Positions 51,493 to 60,198 of a stretch of 64,000 bases of DNA are shown here, one piece after another; positions within the stretch are counted from its first letter, which is position 1, and every line of letters starts with the position of its first letter. This stretch comes from Agrococcus casei LMG 22410 (GTDB taxonomy: Bacteria; Actinomycetota; Actinomycetes; Actinomycetales; Microbacteriaceae). The notes under the pieces were generated by a model that worked only from the letters and a program-made list of their open reading frames with translations, searched no databases and was not told the DNA's origin. The position numbers were made by a program, and so were the translations under genes. The DNA is taken from NCBI RefSeq assembly GCF_900163565.1, contig NZ_FUHU01000010.1, positions 1-64,000 of the forward strand. Direction: 5' to 3'.

Positions 51493-52761
51493 ATGAAGCG
51501 TCAGCTGCCCGACATCGAGACCCTCAGAAGCTTCATGAAGTTCTCGAATCCGCTGCAGAACCCGGCAGAGGCCAGACTCGAGAAGGCACAGACCATCTGG
51601 GATCTGCGCAAGATCGCCAAGAAGCGCACACCCAAGGGGCCCTTCGACTACACCGACGGCGCCGCTGAAGGCGAAGTCGGCCTGCGCCGCGCCTATGACG
51701 CGTTTCGCGACGTCGAATTTCACCCGTCGGTACTGAAGGACGTCACGAACGTCGACACCGGATGGGATGTGCTCGGCAAGCGCGTCTCACAGCCGTTCGG
51801 CATCGCACCGACCGGGTTCACGCGTCTCATGCACGCTGCCGGCGAGCGCGCGGGTGCCGCTGCCGCGAGCGCCTTCGGTGTTCCGTTCGCCCTGTCGACG
51901 CTCGGAACGACCGGCCCCGAAGAGGTTCGCAAGGCGGCTCCGGATGCGCGGCTGTGGTTCCAGCTCTACATGATGCGCGAGCGGCACAGGTCATATGAGC
52001 TCGTCGAACGCGCGCAGCAGCAAGGCTTCGACACGCTTCTTGTCACGGTCGACACCCCGGTCGCCGGTGCACGTCACCGCGACAAGCGCAACGGCATGGC
52101 GTTTCCGCCGCAGCTGACGCTCAAGACGGTGCTCGACGCGGCGCCCCGACCCGAGTGGTGGATCAACTTCCTCACGACTGAGCCGCTCGAGTTCGCTGCC
52201 GTGCGCAACTGGGACGGCACCGTGGGCGAGCTGCTCGACACGATGTTCGACCCTTCGATCACGTTCGACGACCTCGCCGAGATCCGCTCGCTGTGGAAGG
52301 GCAAGTTCGTCGTCAAGGGCGTGCAGTCGGTCGACGACGCTCGCAGGCTTGCAGACTTCGGCGTCGACGCAGTGCAGCTGTCGAACCACGGAGGCCGTCA
52401 GCTCGACCGCGCACCCGTGCCGTTCAGGCTGCTGCCCGAAGTCGTGCGCGAAGTCGGCAGCGACCTCGAGGTGCACGTCGACACCGGCATCATGTCTGGC
52501 GCCGACATCGTGGCAGCGGTTGCACACGGCGCCCGCTACACGCAGATCGGTCGTGCATACCTCTACGGCCTCATGGCCGGGGGTCGCGCAGGCGTCAACC
52601 GCACGCTCGCGATCCTGAGCGACGAGGTGGCTCGCGTCATGCGCCTGCTGGGCGTCGCGTCGCTCGACGAGCTCGAGCCCCGTCACGTGACGATGCTCGA
52701 CGACCTGCGCGTTCGCAATCTGTCGCAGATTCGCGACGGCGAGGCCGGCACCGCTCAGTAG
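51493..52761 (+). CDS. FMN-dependent L-lactate dehydrogenase (alpha-hydroxy acid oxidase)
   Basis: The 422-residue flavoprotein has the alpha-hydroxy acid oxidase barrel: [41 protein letters not shown] and [13 protein letters not shown] with the active-site His and Arg. [20 protein letters not shown] and [16 protein letters not shown] form the phosphate site. It would oxidise the L-lactate released by the preceding hydrolase to pyruvate, which completes the pathway. The start ATG 51493 is two bases after the previous stop. Confidence 0.93.
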   Translation: MKRQLPDIETLRSFMKFSNPLQNPAEARLEKAQTIWDLRKIAKKRTPKGPFDYTDGAAEGEVGLRRAYDAFRDVEFHPSVLKDVTNVDTGWDVLGKRVSQPFGIAPTGFTRLMHAAGERAGAAAASAFGVPFALSTLGTTGPEEVRKAAPDARLWFQLYMMRERHRSYELVERAQQQGFDTLLVTVDTPVAGARHRDKRNGMAFPPQLTLKTVLDAAPRPEWWINFLTTEPLEFAAVRNWDGTVGELLDTMFDPSITFDDLAEIRSLWKGKFVVKGVQSVDDARRLADFGVDAVQLSNHGGRQLDRAPVPFRLLPEVVREVGSDLEVHVDTGIMSGADIVAAVAHGARYTQIGRAYLYGLMAGGRAGVNRTLAILSDEVARVMRLLGVASLDELEPRHVTMLDDLRVRNLSQIRDGEAGTAQ

Positions 52762-52765
52762 CGCC

Positions 52766-53431
52766 TCAGCTGTGATGCGCCCTGCCGATGCGGCTCACGC
52801 GTCGCTGCACAGACAGCACGATCATGAGCACGACGAGGGCTCCGGCGGCAGCGAACAGCGCTGTCTCGGAGCCCAGTCGGTATGCGCCTGCTCCCCCGAC
52901 TGCTCCTGCGGCGAGGGCTCCCCAGAGCAGCAGCGGGCGTCGCCAAGCAGTCGTGGATGTGCGGGTCAGCAGTGCGCTGAGCGCGAGTCCCACGCTCACG
53001 AGCGTGCCAGTGGCGTAAGTGATCGCGACTCGGGCCCGGCCATCTGCGAGGTAAAGAGTGTTAAGCGCTCCCATCGCGGCGGCGATCAGCAGGAAGCGCC
53101 ACGAGGAGTCGACACCGGCCAGCTGAAGGCCTGCGACTGCTGCGAGCGCTGCGGCAGACCCCAGTACGACCCAGCGACGCTGATCGCGCAGGTGGCCAGC
53201 CGCGAGCCCGCCGATGATCACGCCGATCACGAACGCGACGATGAGGCCCACTGCGACCATTGCGGTCTCGACGCCGCCGTCAAGCACTTCGATGCCGAGC
53301 TGCGTCGAGTTGCCGCTCATGAACGAGACGAAGAGGCCACCAGTCTCGATGAAGCCGACGGCGTCGACGTAGCCCGCGACGAATGCGAGCCCAGCCGAGA
53401 TCCAGAGATCACGCCTCGTGACCGACCGCAC
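52766..53431 (-). CDS. YoaK/DUF1275 family membrane protein
   Basis: The 221-residue protein has six hydrophobic helices. DLWISAGLAFVAGYVDAVGF, GGLFVSFMSGNSTQLGI and VAITYATGTLVSVGLAL are the conserved blocks of DUF1275, a small-membrane-protein family of unknown function. GTG 53431 was chosen because AAGGAGG lies seven bases upstream. It converges with the lactate dehydrogenase gene five bases away and appears unrelated to the fucose genes. Confidence 0.88.
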   Translation of the reverse strand: MRSVTRRDLWISAGLAFVAGYVDAVGFIETGGLFVSFMSGNSTQLGIEVLDGGVETAMVAVGLIVAFVIGVIIGGLAAGHLRDQRRWVVLGSAAALAAVAGLQLAGVDSSWRFLLIAAAMGALNTLYLADGRARVAITYATGTLVSVGLALSALLTRTSTTAWRRPLLLWGALAAGAVGGAGAYRLGSETALFAAAGALVVLMIVLSVQRRVSRIGRAHHS

Positions 53432-53594
53432 GCCTGCCTCCTTGTTCTCAACGCAGAGCGCCGATCTCTTCAGTGATCGCGTCACGCAGTGCATCCTGGC
53501 GCCCATTGAGCATTGTCTCAGGGTTCTGCCAGGGCCCGCGCATCCGGATTCTCACCACGAGAGGCCGAGCGGATGCGGTCTTTTCGGATGTCGC

Positions 53595-53789
53595 TCACTG
53601 GGGCTCGTCGACCGCCCCGGGGACTGTCGCTGCAGTCTCTGCCTCTCGTGCATCCGCGAGACGCTTCAACGCATTGCCGATGCGAATGACCGCGACGATT
53701 GCCCAGACGATTATGGCGATCCAAATGCCGATGTAGAGGATTCGTGACCAGGCAGCAGGCCCAGCGACGAATCCGAAGTCGCTGCCCAT
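53595..53789 (-). CDS. Short membrane protein 2 of a tandem pair
   Basis: The 64-residue product has one hydrophobic helix (ILYIGIWIAIIVWAIVAVIR) and a charged C-terminus (LKRLADAREAETAATVPGAV). AAGGAGG lies eight bases before ATG 53789, inside the end of the upstream short gene, whose stop TGA shares one base with this ATG. Function unknown. Confidence 0.65.
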   Translation of the reverse strand: MGSDFGFVAGPAAWSRILYIGIWIAIIVWAIVAVIRIGNALKRLADAREAETAATVPGAVDEPQ

Positions 53790-53965
53790 CAGCGGTCGCC
53801 TCCTTCAGCCGTTGCCGCCGCGTAACGAAGCCTGCTGCGCCTGGTCTTGTCGTCGAGAATGCGAATCCAGTGCCTGACGATCCGCTCGGCAAGCAGCAAC
53901 AGAGCAACCATGACCGCCGGCACCAGAAGTGTATAGAGTACTCCGTGTAAGAATAAAGTATTCAC
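53789..53965 (-). CDS. Short membrane protein 1 of a tandem pair
   Basis: Translation on the minus strand from GTG 53965 gives 58 residues: a hydrophobic helix (LYTLLVPAVMVALLLLAERI) followed by a basic tail (RHWIRILDDKTRRSRLRY). Its stop TGA overlaps the ATG of the next gene by one base, which implies coupled translation and supports it as real. An internal ATG at residue 19 is possible. No family recognised. Confidence 0.55.
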   Translation of the reverse strand: MNTLFLHGVLYTLLVPAVMVALLLLAERIVRHWIRILDDKTRRSRLRYAAATAEGGDR

Positions 53966-54014
53966 CTCTCAACTATGTCGGCACCGGCCCGGCGACACAA
54001 GGACGCGAACAAGA

Positions 54015-54602
54015 GTGAAGACGATCATCTGGGGAAATCTCGGCCTGCTGCTCGGCGCGCTCTATGCGCTGGGCGTTGGCTTTCTCGAGTTGCGAAGAAT
54101 CGCCATCAACGGTGGCGCCATCGTGAGCTTCGACAACGAAGTCACCCGCCTCGTGTTGCCAACGCATGGCGCACCGCAGCTCATCGGCATCGCCGCAGCA
54201 AGTCTTCTGGCGATCATTGCGGCCTCCGCCGTGTTCCACATTCTGCCCCTCAGCGCTGCAATCGCCTATGGCGCAGGCTTCATCGTCACTGTCGTCGCCC
54301 TCGTCATCGTCGGGCTCAGTCGAGCTACAGCACAGTTCGCAACTCAGTGGTGGTCAGACGGATTCACCCCGGGGCCCCTCGGCTGGATCGAGAAGAGCGG
54401 CCTGAGCCCCGCGGTGCATCTCACGGTGCTGGTGATCGCGGCTGCCCTAGTGGCGATTCCGATGATGAAGCGCGCGGCAGACATCGGCCTCAAAGCCGAA
54501 GCAGCCAGAATCGCGGCCGATTGCGAACAGAAGGCAGAGGCCGAAGCCGCAGAGGCAGCTCAGAAGGACCCCTTCGACGCCGCGTGGGACGCCGCGAACT
54601 GA
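54015..54602 (+). CDS. Membrane protein of unknown function
   Basis: The 195-residue protein has four hydrophobic segments (TIIWGNLGLLLGALYALGVG, LIGIAAASLLAIIAASAVFH, AIAYGAGFIVTVVALVIVGL, HLTVLVIAAALVAIPMM) and a cytoplasmic coiled, Ala/Glu-rich tail (EAARIAADCEQKAEAEAAEA). I recognise no family. GTG 54015 was used. It converges with the transaldolase-family gene seven bases away. Confidence 0.72.
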   Translation: MKTIIWGNLGLLLGALYALGVGFLELRRIAINGGAIVSFDNEVTRLVLPTHGAPQLIGIAAASLLAIIAASAVFHILPLSAAIAYGAGFIVTVVALVIVGLSRATAQFATQWWSDGFTPGPLGWIEKSGLSPAVHLTVLVIAAALVAIPMMKRAADIGLKAEAARIAADCEQKAEAEAAEAAQKDPFDAAWDAAN

Positions 54603-54608
54603 GCGGGG

Positions 54609-55265
54609 TCAGACGATCGAGCCAGCCGCATTGAAGTCAGAAGCCGACGCCTCAGTGGCCGGATGCGCGAGCAGCTCCCACAGCACCGTCGGGTTGGCCG
54701 TGATCGCAGTGATGCCGGCGTCGACCAGCTGCACGATGTCTTCGGGCGTCCGCACCGAAGCTGCGAAGACCTCAGTGCCACTCGAGCCGCACACACTCTG
54801 CATGCGCGCGAGTGTCTCGATGTCCCCGAGACCAGCGTCGCGCATCCGCCCCAAGTACGGCGCGATATAGCGAATGCCACTCGATGCCGCCGCGAGCGCC
54901 TGGCCCGGCGTGTAGACGGCAGTCAGCAGCACCGGATGCCCGGCACGAGCAAGGCGCGACCCCACCGCGAATCCCGCACGAGTCGCAGCGATCTTGACGA
55001 CCATGTGCGCATCCAGCTCGAGAATGCCGCGCGCACGACGCTCGATGTCGTCTTCTGACTCGCCCCACGACTGCGCGAAGACCTCGCGTGCTCCGAGGTC
55101 TGTCCACTCCTTCGCCAGCACCGCGATGTCGTCGGTCGTGCGCCCAGCACGCTCGAGCAGCGTCGGATTCGTCGAGACCCCGTGCACAAGCGAGCCCTCG
55201 AGCAGCGGCCGCACCGCATCTGCATCAGCAGAGTCGGCAAACAGGCGAACAGAACGGTCGATCAT
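54609..55265 (-). CDS. Transaldolase family protein (fructose-6-phosphate aldolase-like)
   Basis: The 218-residue short transaldolase/FSA-type barrel has GVSTNPTLLERAGR near 28, the Schiff-base lysine in MVVKIAATRAG near 90, TAVYTPGQALAAASSGIRYI and ITANPTVLWELL. Such enzymes cleave or form ketose phosphates with a dihydroxyacetone unit. It is divergent from a PfkB kinase and a UTRA regulator, so it probably works on the phosphorylated product of that kinase. ATG 55265 was preferred over the upstream TTG, with TTGGAG as ribosome-binding site. Confidence 0.88.
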   Translation of the reverse strand: MIDRSVRLFADSADADAVRPLLEGSLVHGVSTNPTLLERAGRTTDDIAVLAKEWTDLGAREVFAQSWGESEDDIERRARGILELDAHMVVKIAATRAGFAVGSRLARAGHPVLLTAVYTPGQALAAASSGIRYIAPYLGRMRDAGLGDIETLARMQSVCGSSGTEVFAASVRTPEDIVQLVDAGITAITANPTVLWELLAHPATEASASDFNAAGSIV

Positions 55266-55300
55266 CGGCGACTCCAATGGCTGAGAAGGGGGATGCCCGA

Positions 55301-55331
55301 TAATGTAATGACAGGATCATCCCTCTGTCAA
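55301..55331. promoter_or_regulatory. Divergent promoter and operator for transaldolase and kinase genes
   Basis: On the minus strand TTGACA (55331-55326), an 18-bp spacer and TACATT (55307-55302) form a strong promoter for the transaldolase gene. On the plus strand TAATGT at 55301-55306 may be a -10 for the kinase. TGACAG (55309-55314) and CTGTCA (55325-55330) form an inverted repeat that could bind the UTRA regulator. Confidence 0.6.
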
Positions 55332-55349
55332 TCAAAGATCGGAGCGCTC

Positions 55350-56294
55350 ATGGCCAGCGGAGTCCAGAGCCCAGACCGCGGTGCGGTTCTCGTCGTCGGA
55401 TCGGTGACGGCTGACGTCACCACGTTCTCATCCAGACTGCCCGAACCGGGAGAGACCTTCCTCGGCGACGCGTTCACTCTGGTGCTCGGCGGCAAGGGCG
55501 CGAACCAGGCAGTCGCAGCGGGGCGTGCGGGGGCGGATGCGCGATTCGTCGGGTGCGTCGGCACCGACCTCTTCCAGGACCTGGTGACCAGCGGCCTTCG
55601 AGACGCAGGCGTCGACATCACCCACCTTCGCGCTGTCGACGACCAGACCGGCATCGCGCACATCCGTGTCGACGCGGCCGGCGAGAACGACATCGTGATG
55701 GTGCCGCTCGCCAACGCTCACCTGTCAAAAGAGCAGATCGACACCGCCTTCGACGACTTCGCCGCCACCAGCGCAGTGATGCTGACCCAGCTCGAGATTC
55801 CGTTCACACTCACGATGCACGCAATTCGCCGTGCAAACGAGCGCGGCCTCACCGTGATCCTCGACCCAGCCCCCGCACACGAGCTCGACGACAGCATCTG
55901 GCCGCTGATCGACCTCGTCGTGCCGAACGAGACCGAGGCGACGCTGCTCACCGGCATCAAAGTGACCGACGCAGCAAGCGCCGAAACTGCTGGCCGGTGG
56001 TTCCTCGACCGCGGCGTGAAGCGCGCCCTCATCACACTGGCCGGCGCCGGCAGCCTGCTGGTCGAACCCGACTCGACCGAGTTCTTCGAGCCGCACAAGG
56101 TCGACGTGGTCGACACGACCGCCGCCGGTGACGCCTTCGCCGGATACCTCGCCGCCGGCCTCGCCGAAGGCGCCGACCTGCGCTCGGCCATCGAACGCGC
56201 AGGAGCCGCCGGAGCCCTTGCCGTCACCAAACGCGGCGCATCGCCGAGCCTGCCCGAGGCAGCCGAGGTCGATGCCTTCCGCACGAGCCGATGA
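55350..56294 (+). CDS. PfkB family carbohydrate kinase (ribokinase-like)
   Basis: The 314-residue kinase has VLVVGSVTADVTTFSSRLPE, the GG motif LVLGGKGANQAVAAGRAGA (PfkB signature 1), and DTTAAGDAFAGYLAAGLAEG (signature 2, with the catalytic Asp). It phosphorylates a sugar or nucleoside hydroxyl with ATP. ATG 55350 has GGAG six bases upstream. The next gene, a GntR/UTRA regulator, overlaps it by four bases; the pair is divergent from the transaldolase gene. Confidence 0.92.
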   Translation: MASGVQSPDRGAVLVVGSVTADVTTFSSRLPEPGETFLGDAFTLVLGGKGANQAVAAGRAGADARFVGCVGTDLFQDLVTSGLRDAGVDITHLRAVDDQTGIAHIRVDAAGENDIVMVPLANAHLSKEQIDTAFDDFAATSAVMLTQLEIPFTLTMHAIRRANERGLTVILDPAPAHELDDSIWPLIDLVVPNETEATLLTGIKVTDAASAETAGRWFLDRGVKRALITLAGAGSLLVEPDSTEFFEPHKVDVVDTTAAGDAFAGYLAAGLAEGADLRSAIERAGAAGALAVTKRGASPSLPEAAEVDAFRTSR

Positions 56295-57097
56295 GCGACT
56301 CATCCGGCAGCTGGGGCTCGACCGTCTCAGCGATCGACCGCGACAGCGAGCTGCCCTACTACGAGCAGATCCGCCGCACGATCATCGCCGCCGTCGAAGC
56401 CGGTGAGATCGTGCAGGGCGACGCGATTCCGGGTGAGTACGAGCTATGCCGCATCTTCGGCGTCTCGCGCACTGCGGTTCGGCAGGCCCTGGGGTCGCTC
56501 GAGCACGACGGCATGATCACTCGCGTCAAGGGCAAAGGCACGTTCCTGTCAGCGACCAAAGCCCGCGAGACGATCGCAAACCGGCTCGCCGGGCTCTTCG
56601 AAGACGTGACCGAGCGCGGCGGAACCGTCACCTCGCGCATCCTGCTGCGTGAATACGTGCCCGCGGATGCGCACATCGCCACCCAGCTCGGACTTGAGCC
56701 GGGTGCCGACGTGCTGGTGCTGGAGCGGCTTCGCTTCGTCGACGGCCTGCCCTGGTCGCTGTCGACGACGTGGCTTCCGCGAGCTGTCGGCGAGCTGCTC
56801 GACGACGCCGACCTCGAGGGAGGGTCGCTGTACCGGGCGCTCGAGGCGGAGGGCGTCATGGCCGTCAGCGGACAGCGCGTGCTCGACGCCGTGATGGCGG
56901 ATGCGCGCACGGCCGAGCTGCTCGAAGTCGAGCCCGACAGCCCGGCGATGCGCTTGGCGAGCGTCACTCGCGACGGCTCAGGGGTGCCGATCGAGAGCTT
57001 CGTCGCGCTGCACCGCGGCGACATGTCGAGCTTCGTGTTCGACATCGGCAGCACAGTGCCGACCGCCTACGGCATGCGCGTCGACCCAGCGAGCTGA
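56291..57097 (+). CDS. GntR/HutC (UTRA) family regulator
   Basis: The 268-residue protein has an N-terminal GntR helix-turn-helix (YYEQIRRTIIAAVEAGEIVQ, LCRIFGVSRTAVRQALGSLE) and a C-terminal UTRA domain (ERLRFVDGLPWSLSTTWLPR ... VPIESFVALHRGDMSSFVFD) that usually binds sugar phosphates. It is coupled to the PfkB kinase and probably controls it and the divergent aldolase, with a phosphorylated sugar as inducer. Confidence 0.92.
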   Translation: MSDSSGSWGSTVSAIDRDSELPYYEQIRRTIIAAVEAGEIVQGDAIPGEYELCRIFGVSRTAVRQALGSLEHDGMITRVKGKGTFLSATKARETIANRLAGLFEDVTERGGTVTSRILLREYVPADAHIATQLGLEPGADVLVLERLRFVDGLPWSLSTTWLPRAVGELLDDADLEGGSLYRALEAEGVMAVSGQRVLDAVMADARTAELLEVEPDSPAMRLASVTRDGSGVPIESFVALHRGDMSSFVFDIGSTVPTAYGMRVDPAS

Positions 57098-57109
57098 GCG
57101 GCATCTCGC

Positions 57110-57166
57110 CGCGAGATGGAAAACTCCCGTTGAGATGGCATCTCGTCGGGACTTTTCCATCTCGCG
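57110..57166. terminator. Long palindromic bidirectional terminator
   Basis: Two 28-bp arms (starting CGCGAGATGGAAAA) flank one central base (57138), with three mismatched pairs. A TTTT stretch is present on both strands within the arms. It lies between the convergent UTRA regulator (ends 57097) and aldolase gene (ends 57184). The design resembles the 51-55-bp palindromes at 18.6, 32.5 and 33.5 kb, but the sequence is unrelated. Confidence 0.75.
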
Positions 57167-57183
57167 AGACGGTTTGCGCCGCT

Positions 57184-58020
57184 TCAGCCCACCTGCTCCA
57201 CCGCTGCGCGGACAGCAGCGACAGCATCAGCATCGGGCTTGGCAATGGACATCCTCGAGGTGCCGGCACTGACACCCTGCAGCTCGAGTGCTGTGCGCAT
57301 CCGCTCCATGTCTCCGGCGATGGCATCGACAGCGACATCGATCTCGGCCTGCGACGATCCGCGGAACGGCTTCGGCAGCACCGACGAGACACCCGAGACG
57401 ACACCCTGGGCGCCATAGTCGGCAACCCGCAGCATGTCGCGGTCGGCTCCGGTGTAGATGACGAAGTCGTCACCCACGACCGCACGGTACTCGGCCAGCA
57501 GCTCGAGCGGCTCCTCGCTCACCTTGGCGCCCACGAAGTTCGACAGGCCAGCGATCTGGCGCATGAGCTCGACCGAGACGAAGTTGTTCGCACGCTTCTG
57601 GTAGACGTACACGAAGGCCCGCAACCCGTCGGCGTAGTCGTTGACAGCCGTGAAGAACTCGAGCAAAGCCCCATCGGTCACGGGCAGGTAGTGCGGCGTC
57701 AGCACGGCGATCTCGGTTGCTCCGGCAGCACGTGCGCCGTCAATCAGCTGCTTCACCTCGTAGAGACTCGCACCACCGACGTGCACGATGACGCGCATCC
57801 GCTCGCGCAACACCTCGACCGCAAGCGCCGCAAGCTCGTTGCGCTCGGCAACCGTCAGTGCTGCGAACTCACCCGTCGTGCCAAGCACGAATGCTCCCTC
57901 GTTGCCAGAGGCGCCGACGAACTCGAGGATCGCGCGCGAGCTCTCCATGTCGACCGATCCGTCTGCCGCAAAGGCCGCCGGAACCGCTGTGATGACCTCG
58001 GGTGCTGATGCTGTGCTCAC
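57184..58020 (-). CDS. Dihydrodipicolinate synthase family aldolase/dehydratase
   Basis: The 278-residue protein is a class I barrel of the DapA family. GAFVLGTTGEFAALTVAERN is the pyruvate carboxylate-binding GTTGE block, AFVYVYQKRANNF is at the usual catalytic Tyr site, and FVGAKVSEE supplies the Schiff-base Lys. VYVYQKR in place of the usual YNxPxR suggests a substrate other than that of DapA or KDG aldolase. It is the last gene of the GntR-TctCBA operon and overlaps tctA by four bases, so it probably acts on the imported acid. Confidence 0.88.
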   Translation of the reverse strand: MSTASAPEVITAVPAAFAADGSVDMESSRAILEFVGASGNEGAFVLGTTGEFAALTVAERNELAALAVEVLRERMRVIVHVGGASLYEVKQLIDGARAAGATEIAVLTPHYLPVTDGALLEFFTAVNDYADGLRAFVYVYQKRANNFVSVELMRQIAGLSNFVGAKVSEEPLELLAEYRAVVGDDFVIYTGADRDMLRVADYGAQGVVSGVSSVLPKPFRGSSQAEIDVAVDAIAGDMERMRTALELQGVSAGTSRMSIAKPDADAVAAVRAAVEQVG

Positions 58021-59585
58021 TTGGTGTTCTCCTGTTTCTCGTTGTAGCTGTCAAGCGCGCTGGTCTCTGCCTGCGCGAGTTCGTCTGCGACCTTCTGCTC
58101 GAGCGTCGAGCCCTTGCGTCGACGCAGCATCGGCACGATGAGCGAGATCGCCGCGAGCGCCAGGAAGGCCAGTGCGATCGGGCTCCAGACCTCGAAGAAG
58201 CCGCGACCCTGCTGCAGCACGAGCGTGCGGGCGAGGTTCTCTTCGGCGATGGGGCCGAGCAGCAGGCCGAGCACGACCGGGCCCGCGGGGATTCCGACGC
58301 GCTTGAGCACGACTCCGACGACACCGAAGACCAGCATGGTCACGACCGTGAAGATCGAGTTGGTCGTGGCGTAGGTGCCGAGCATGCAGAACAGCAGGAT
58401 GGTCGGCCACAGATAGTGGTTGGGGGTGTCGAGCAGCTTCACCATGCCTTTCATGCGCACGATGCTCGCAATCAGCGACAGCACGACCGCGATGATCATG
58501 ATCGCGGCCATCGTCACGACGAGGTCCGGGCGGGTGGTGAACAGCTGCGGGCCGGGGTTGAGGCCCCAGATGAGCATCGAGCCGATCATGACAGCCATGA
58601 CCGAGTCGCCGGGGATCCCCAGCGCCATCGTGGTCGTCAGCGATCCTCCGAGGGTCGCACTCGAAGCAGTGTCGGCTGCGACGACGCCTTCGAGGTTGCC
58701 CTTGCCGAACGACTTGGGGTGTTTCGACATGCGGCGCACGCGGTCCCAGCCGATGAGGCCGGCGATGTCGCCACCTGCTGCGGGCACAAGTCCTGCGACG
58801 AGGCCGACTCCCGACGAAACGGCGAACGGCTTGAGCGACGACCTGAACTCCGCCTTGTTCGGCCACCAGCGACCGAGCGCCGAGATAGGCTTGATCTGGC
58901 TCTTGCTGTGGGTGAGCATCTGGTCGAACAGCTCGGTGACGCCGAAGAGGCCGATGATCACAGCCAGGAACGACACGCCTTCGCTGCCCGAGAGCTCTGA
59001 GATGCCGAACGTAAAGCGCTGATCGCCCGTTGCCGAGTAGAGGCCCACCGAACCGATGAGCAGGCCGATGACGCCGGCAATGAGACCCTTCAGCACCGAA
59101 TTCGACGCGATGCCGATCATGACGGTGAGGCCGAATACGACGAGAGCGAACAGCTCGGGCGACCTGAAGTAGTCACGGGCGATCGTCGCGATCGGCACCG
59201 CGGCCGCAATGAAGATGACCATGCTGAGCAGCACGCCGCCAGCGGTCACGAACGCCGACATCGTCAGCGCGAGGCCTGCCTTGCCCTGCTTGGCCATCGG
59301 ATACCCGTCGAGGGTGGTGGCGATGGATGCGGGGGTTCCGGGAGTGTTGATGAGGATGCTCGGCACACGGTCGCCGAAGTTGGCAGCCACATAAATGGTC
59401 AGCAGCACGCATAGGCCCGGAACCGGGTCGAGGGTGAGCGTGAAGCCCGACGCGAGGGCCACCGCCATGGTCGCGGTGATGCCGGGGAACATGCCGACCA
59501 GCAGGCCGAGGCCCAGGCCGAGCAGCAGGCAGAGGACGACTTCGATCGACGCGAGGGCCGAGAGTCCTTCGATGAGTTGGTTCAC
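58017..59585 (-). CDS. tctA: Tripartite tricarboxylate transporter large permease
   Basis: The 522-residue protein has about twelve hydrophobic helices and the TctA blocks LGLLVGMFPGITATMAVALAS, FGDRVPSILINTPGTPASIA (the substrate signature), VGLVAGLVPAAGGDIAGLIG and TALGIPGDSVMAVMIG in parts. It forms the main channel for secondary uptake of a carboxylate with TctB and TctC. A charged C-terminal tail (KVADELAQAETSALDSYNEK) lies in the cytosol. It overlaps tctB and the aldolase gene by four bases each. Confidence 0.94.
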   Translation of the reverse strand: MNQLIEGLSALASIEVVLCLLLGLGLGLLVGMFPGITATMAVALASGFTLTLDPVPGLCVLLTIYVAANFGDRVPSILINTPGTPASIATTLDGYPMAKQGKAGLALTMSAFVTAGGVLLSMVIFIAAAVPIATIARDYFRSPELFALVVFGLTVMIGIASNSVLKGLIAGVIGLLIGSVGLYSATGDQRFTFGISELSGSEGVSFLAVIIGLFGVTELFDQMLTHSKSQIKPISALGRWWPNKAEFRSSLKPFAVSSGVGLVAGLVPAAGGDIAGLIGWDRVRRMSKHPKSFGKGNLEGVVAADTASSATLGGSLTTTMALGIPGDSVMAVMIGSMLIWGLNPGPQLFTTRPDLVVTMAAIMIIAVVLSLIASIVRMKGMVKLLDTPNHYLWPTILLFCMLGTYATTNSIFTVVTMLVFGVVGVVLKRVGIPAGPVVLGLLLGPIAEENLARTLVLQQGRGFFEVWSPIALAFLALAAISLIVPMLRRRKGSTLEQKVADELAQAETSALDSYNEKQENTK

Positions 59586-60106
59586 AGCGGGATCCTCAAT
59601 ACGACACTGAAGAGCAGGTAGGCGAGCAGGGCCATCGGCAGCGGGAAGAACACGTAGGCCTTCCAGCCGCGAGCGCCGTAGACGGCGATGAGCACTGCCA
59701 GGAAGATGGTCGCCGCGATCGGAAACAGCTCGATGCGGTAGCCGAAGGCGATGACGGTGCCGATGTTCCAGGCGACGACGAAGAGCGCTGTGGCGATGAG
59801 TGTGGCGCCGACGCGGCGGTAGCCGCCAGACTGCAGGGCATCGAGGTCTTCGCGTTCGGGCGCTGGCCGCACGACGGCGACGATGAGCTGAGCGAGCGAG
59901 AGGCCGATGCCGGTGATCGCGAGCACCGTGGGCCAGAACTTCGCATCGATCTGGCCGGGGCCAGCCTCGGCGCGAAGCGAGATGTTGAGCGCAAGCCCGA
60001 GCACGAGGCCCATGAACGCGAGGGATGCCGCTGCTGCGACGATCTCCATGGTGCGCGACGGATTCGGCGATTCGGTGTCATCTGCAATGACAGCTGCGTC
60101 AGTCAT
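59582..60106 (-). CDS. tctB: Tripartite tricarboxylate transporter small subunit
   Basis: The 174-residue protein has four hydrophobic helices, as expected for TctB: AAASLAFMGLVLGLALNISL, LAITGIGLSLAQLIVAVVRP, VGATLIATALFVVAWNIGTV and LFPIAATIFLAVLIAVYGAR. PGQIDAKFWPTVLAI is the typical loop after the first helix. ATG 60106 follows GGAGGG. It sits between tctC and tctA. Confidence 0.9.
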   Translation of the reverse strand: MTDAAVIADDTESPNPSRTMEIVAAAASLAFMGLVLGLALNISLRAEAGPGQIDAKFWPTVLAITGIGLSLAQLIVAVVRPAPEREDLDALQSGGYRRVGATLIATALFVVAWNIGTVIAFGYRIELFPIAATIFLAVLIAVYGARGWKAYVFFPLPMALLAYLLFSVVLRIPL

Positions 60107-60198
60107 CAGAACACCCTCCAAGTCTGCGATTGCCTGATCTATGTGCGGGGAGGGCCCGGGAGACCCTCCCCGCAACGGTGTTTCGAACGGTGCCGGGT

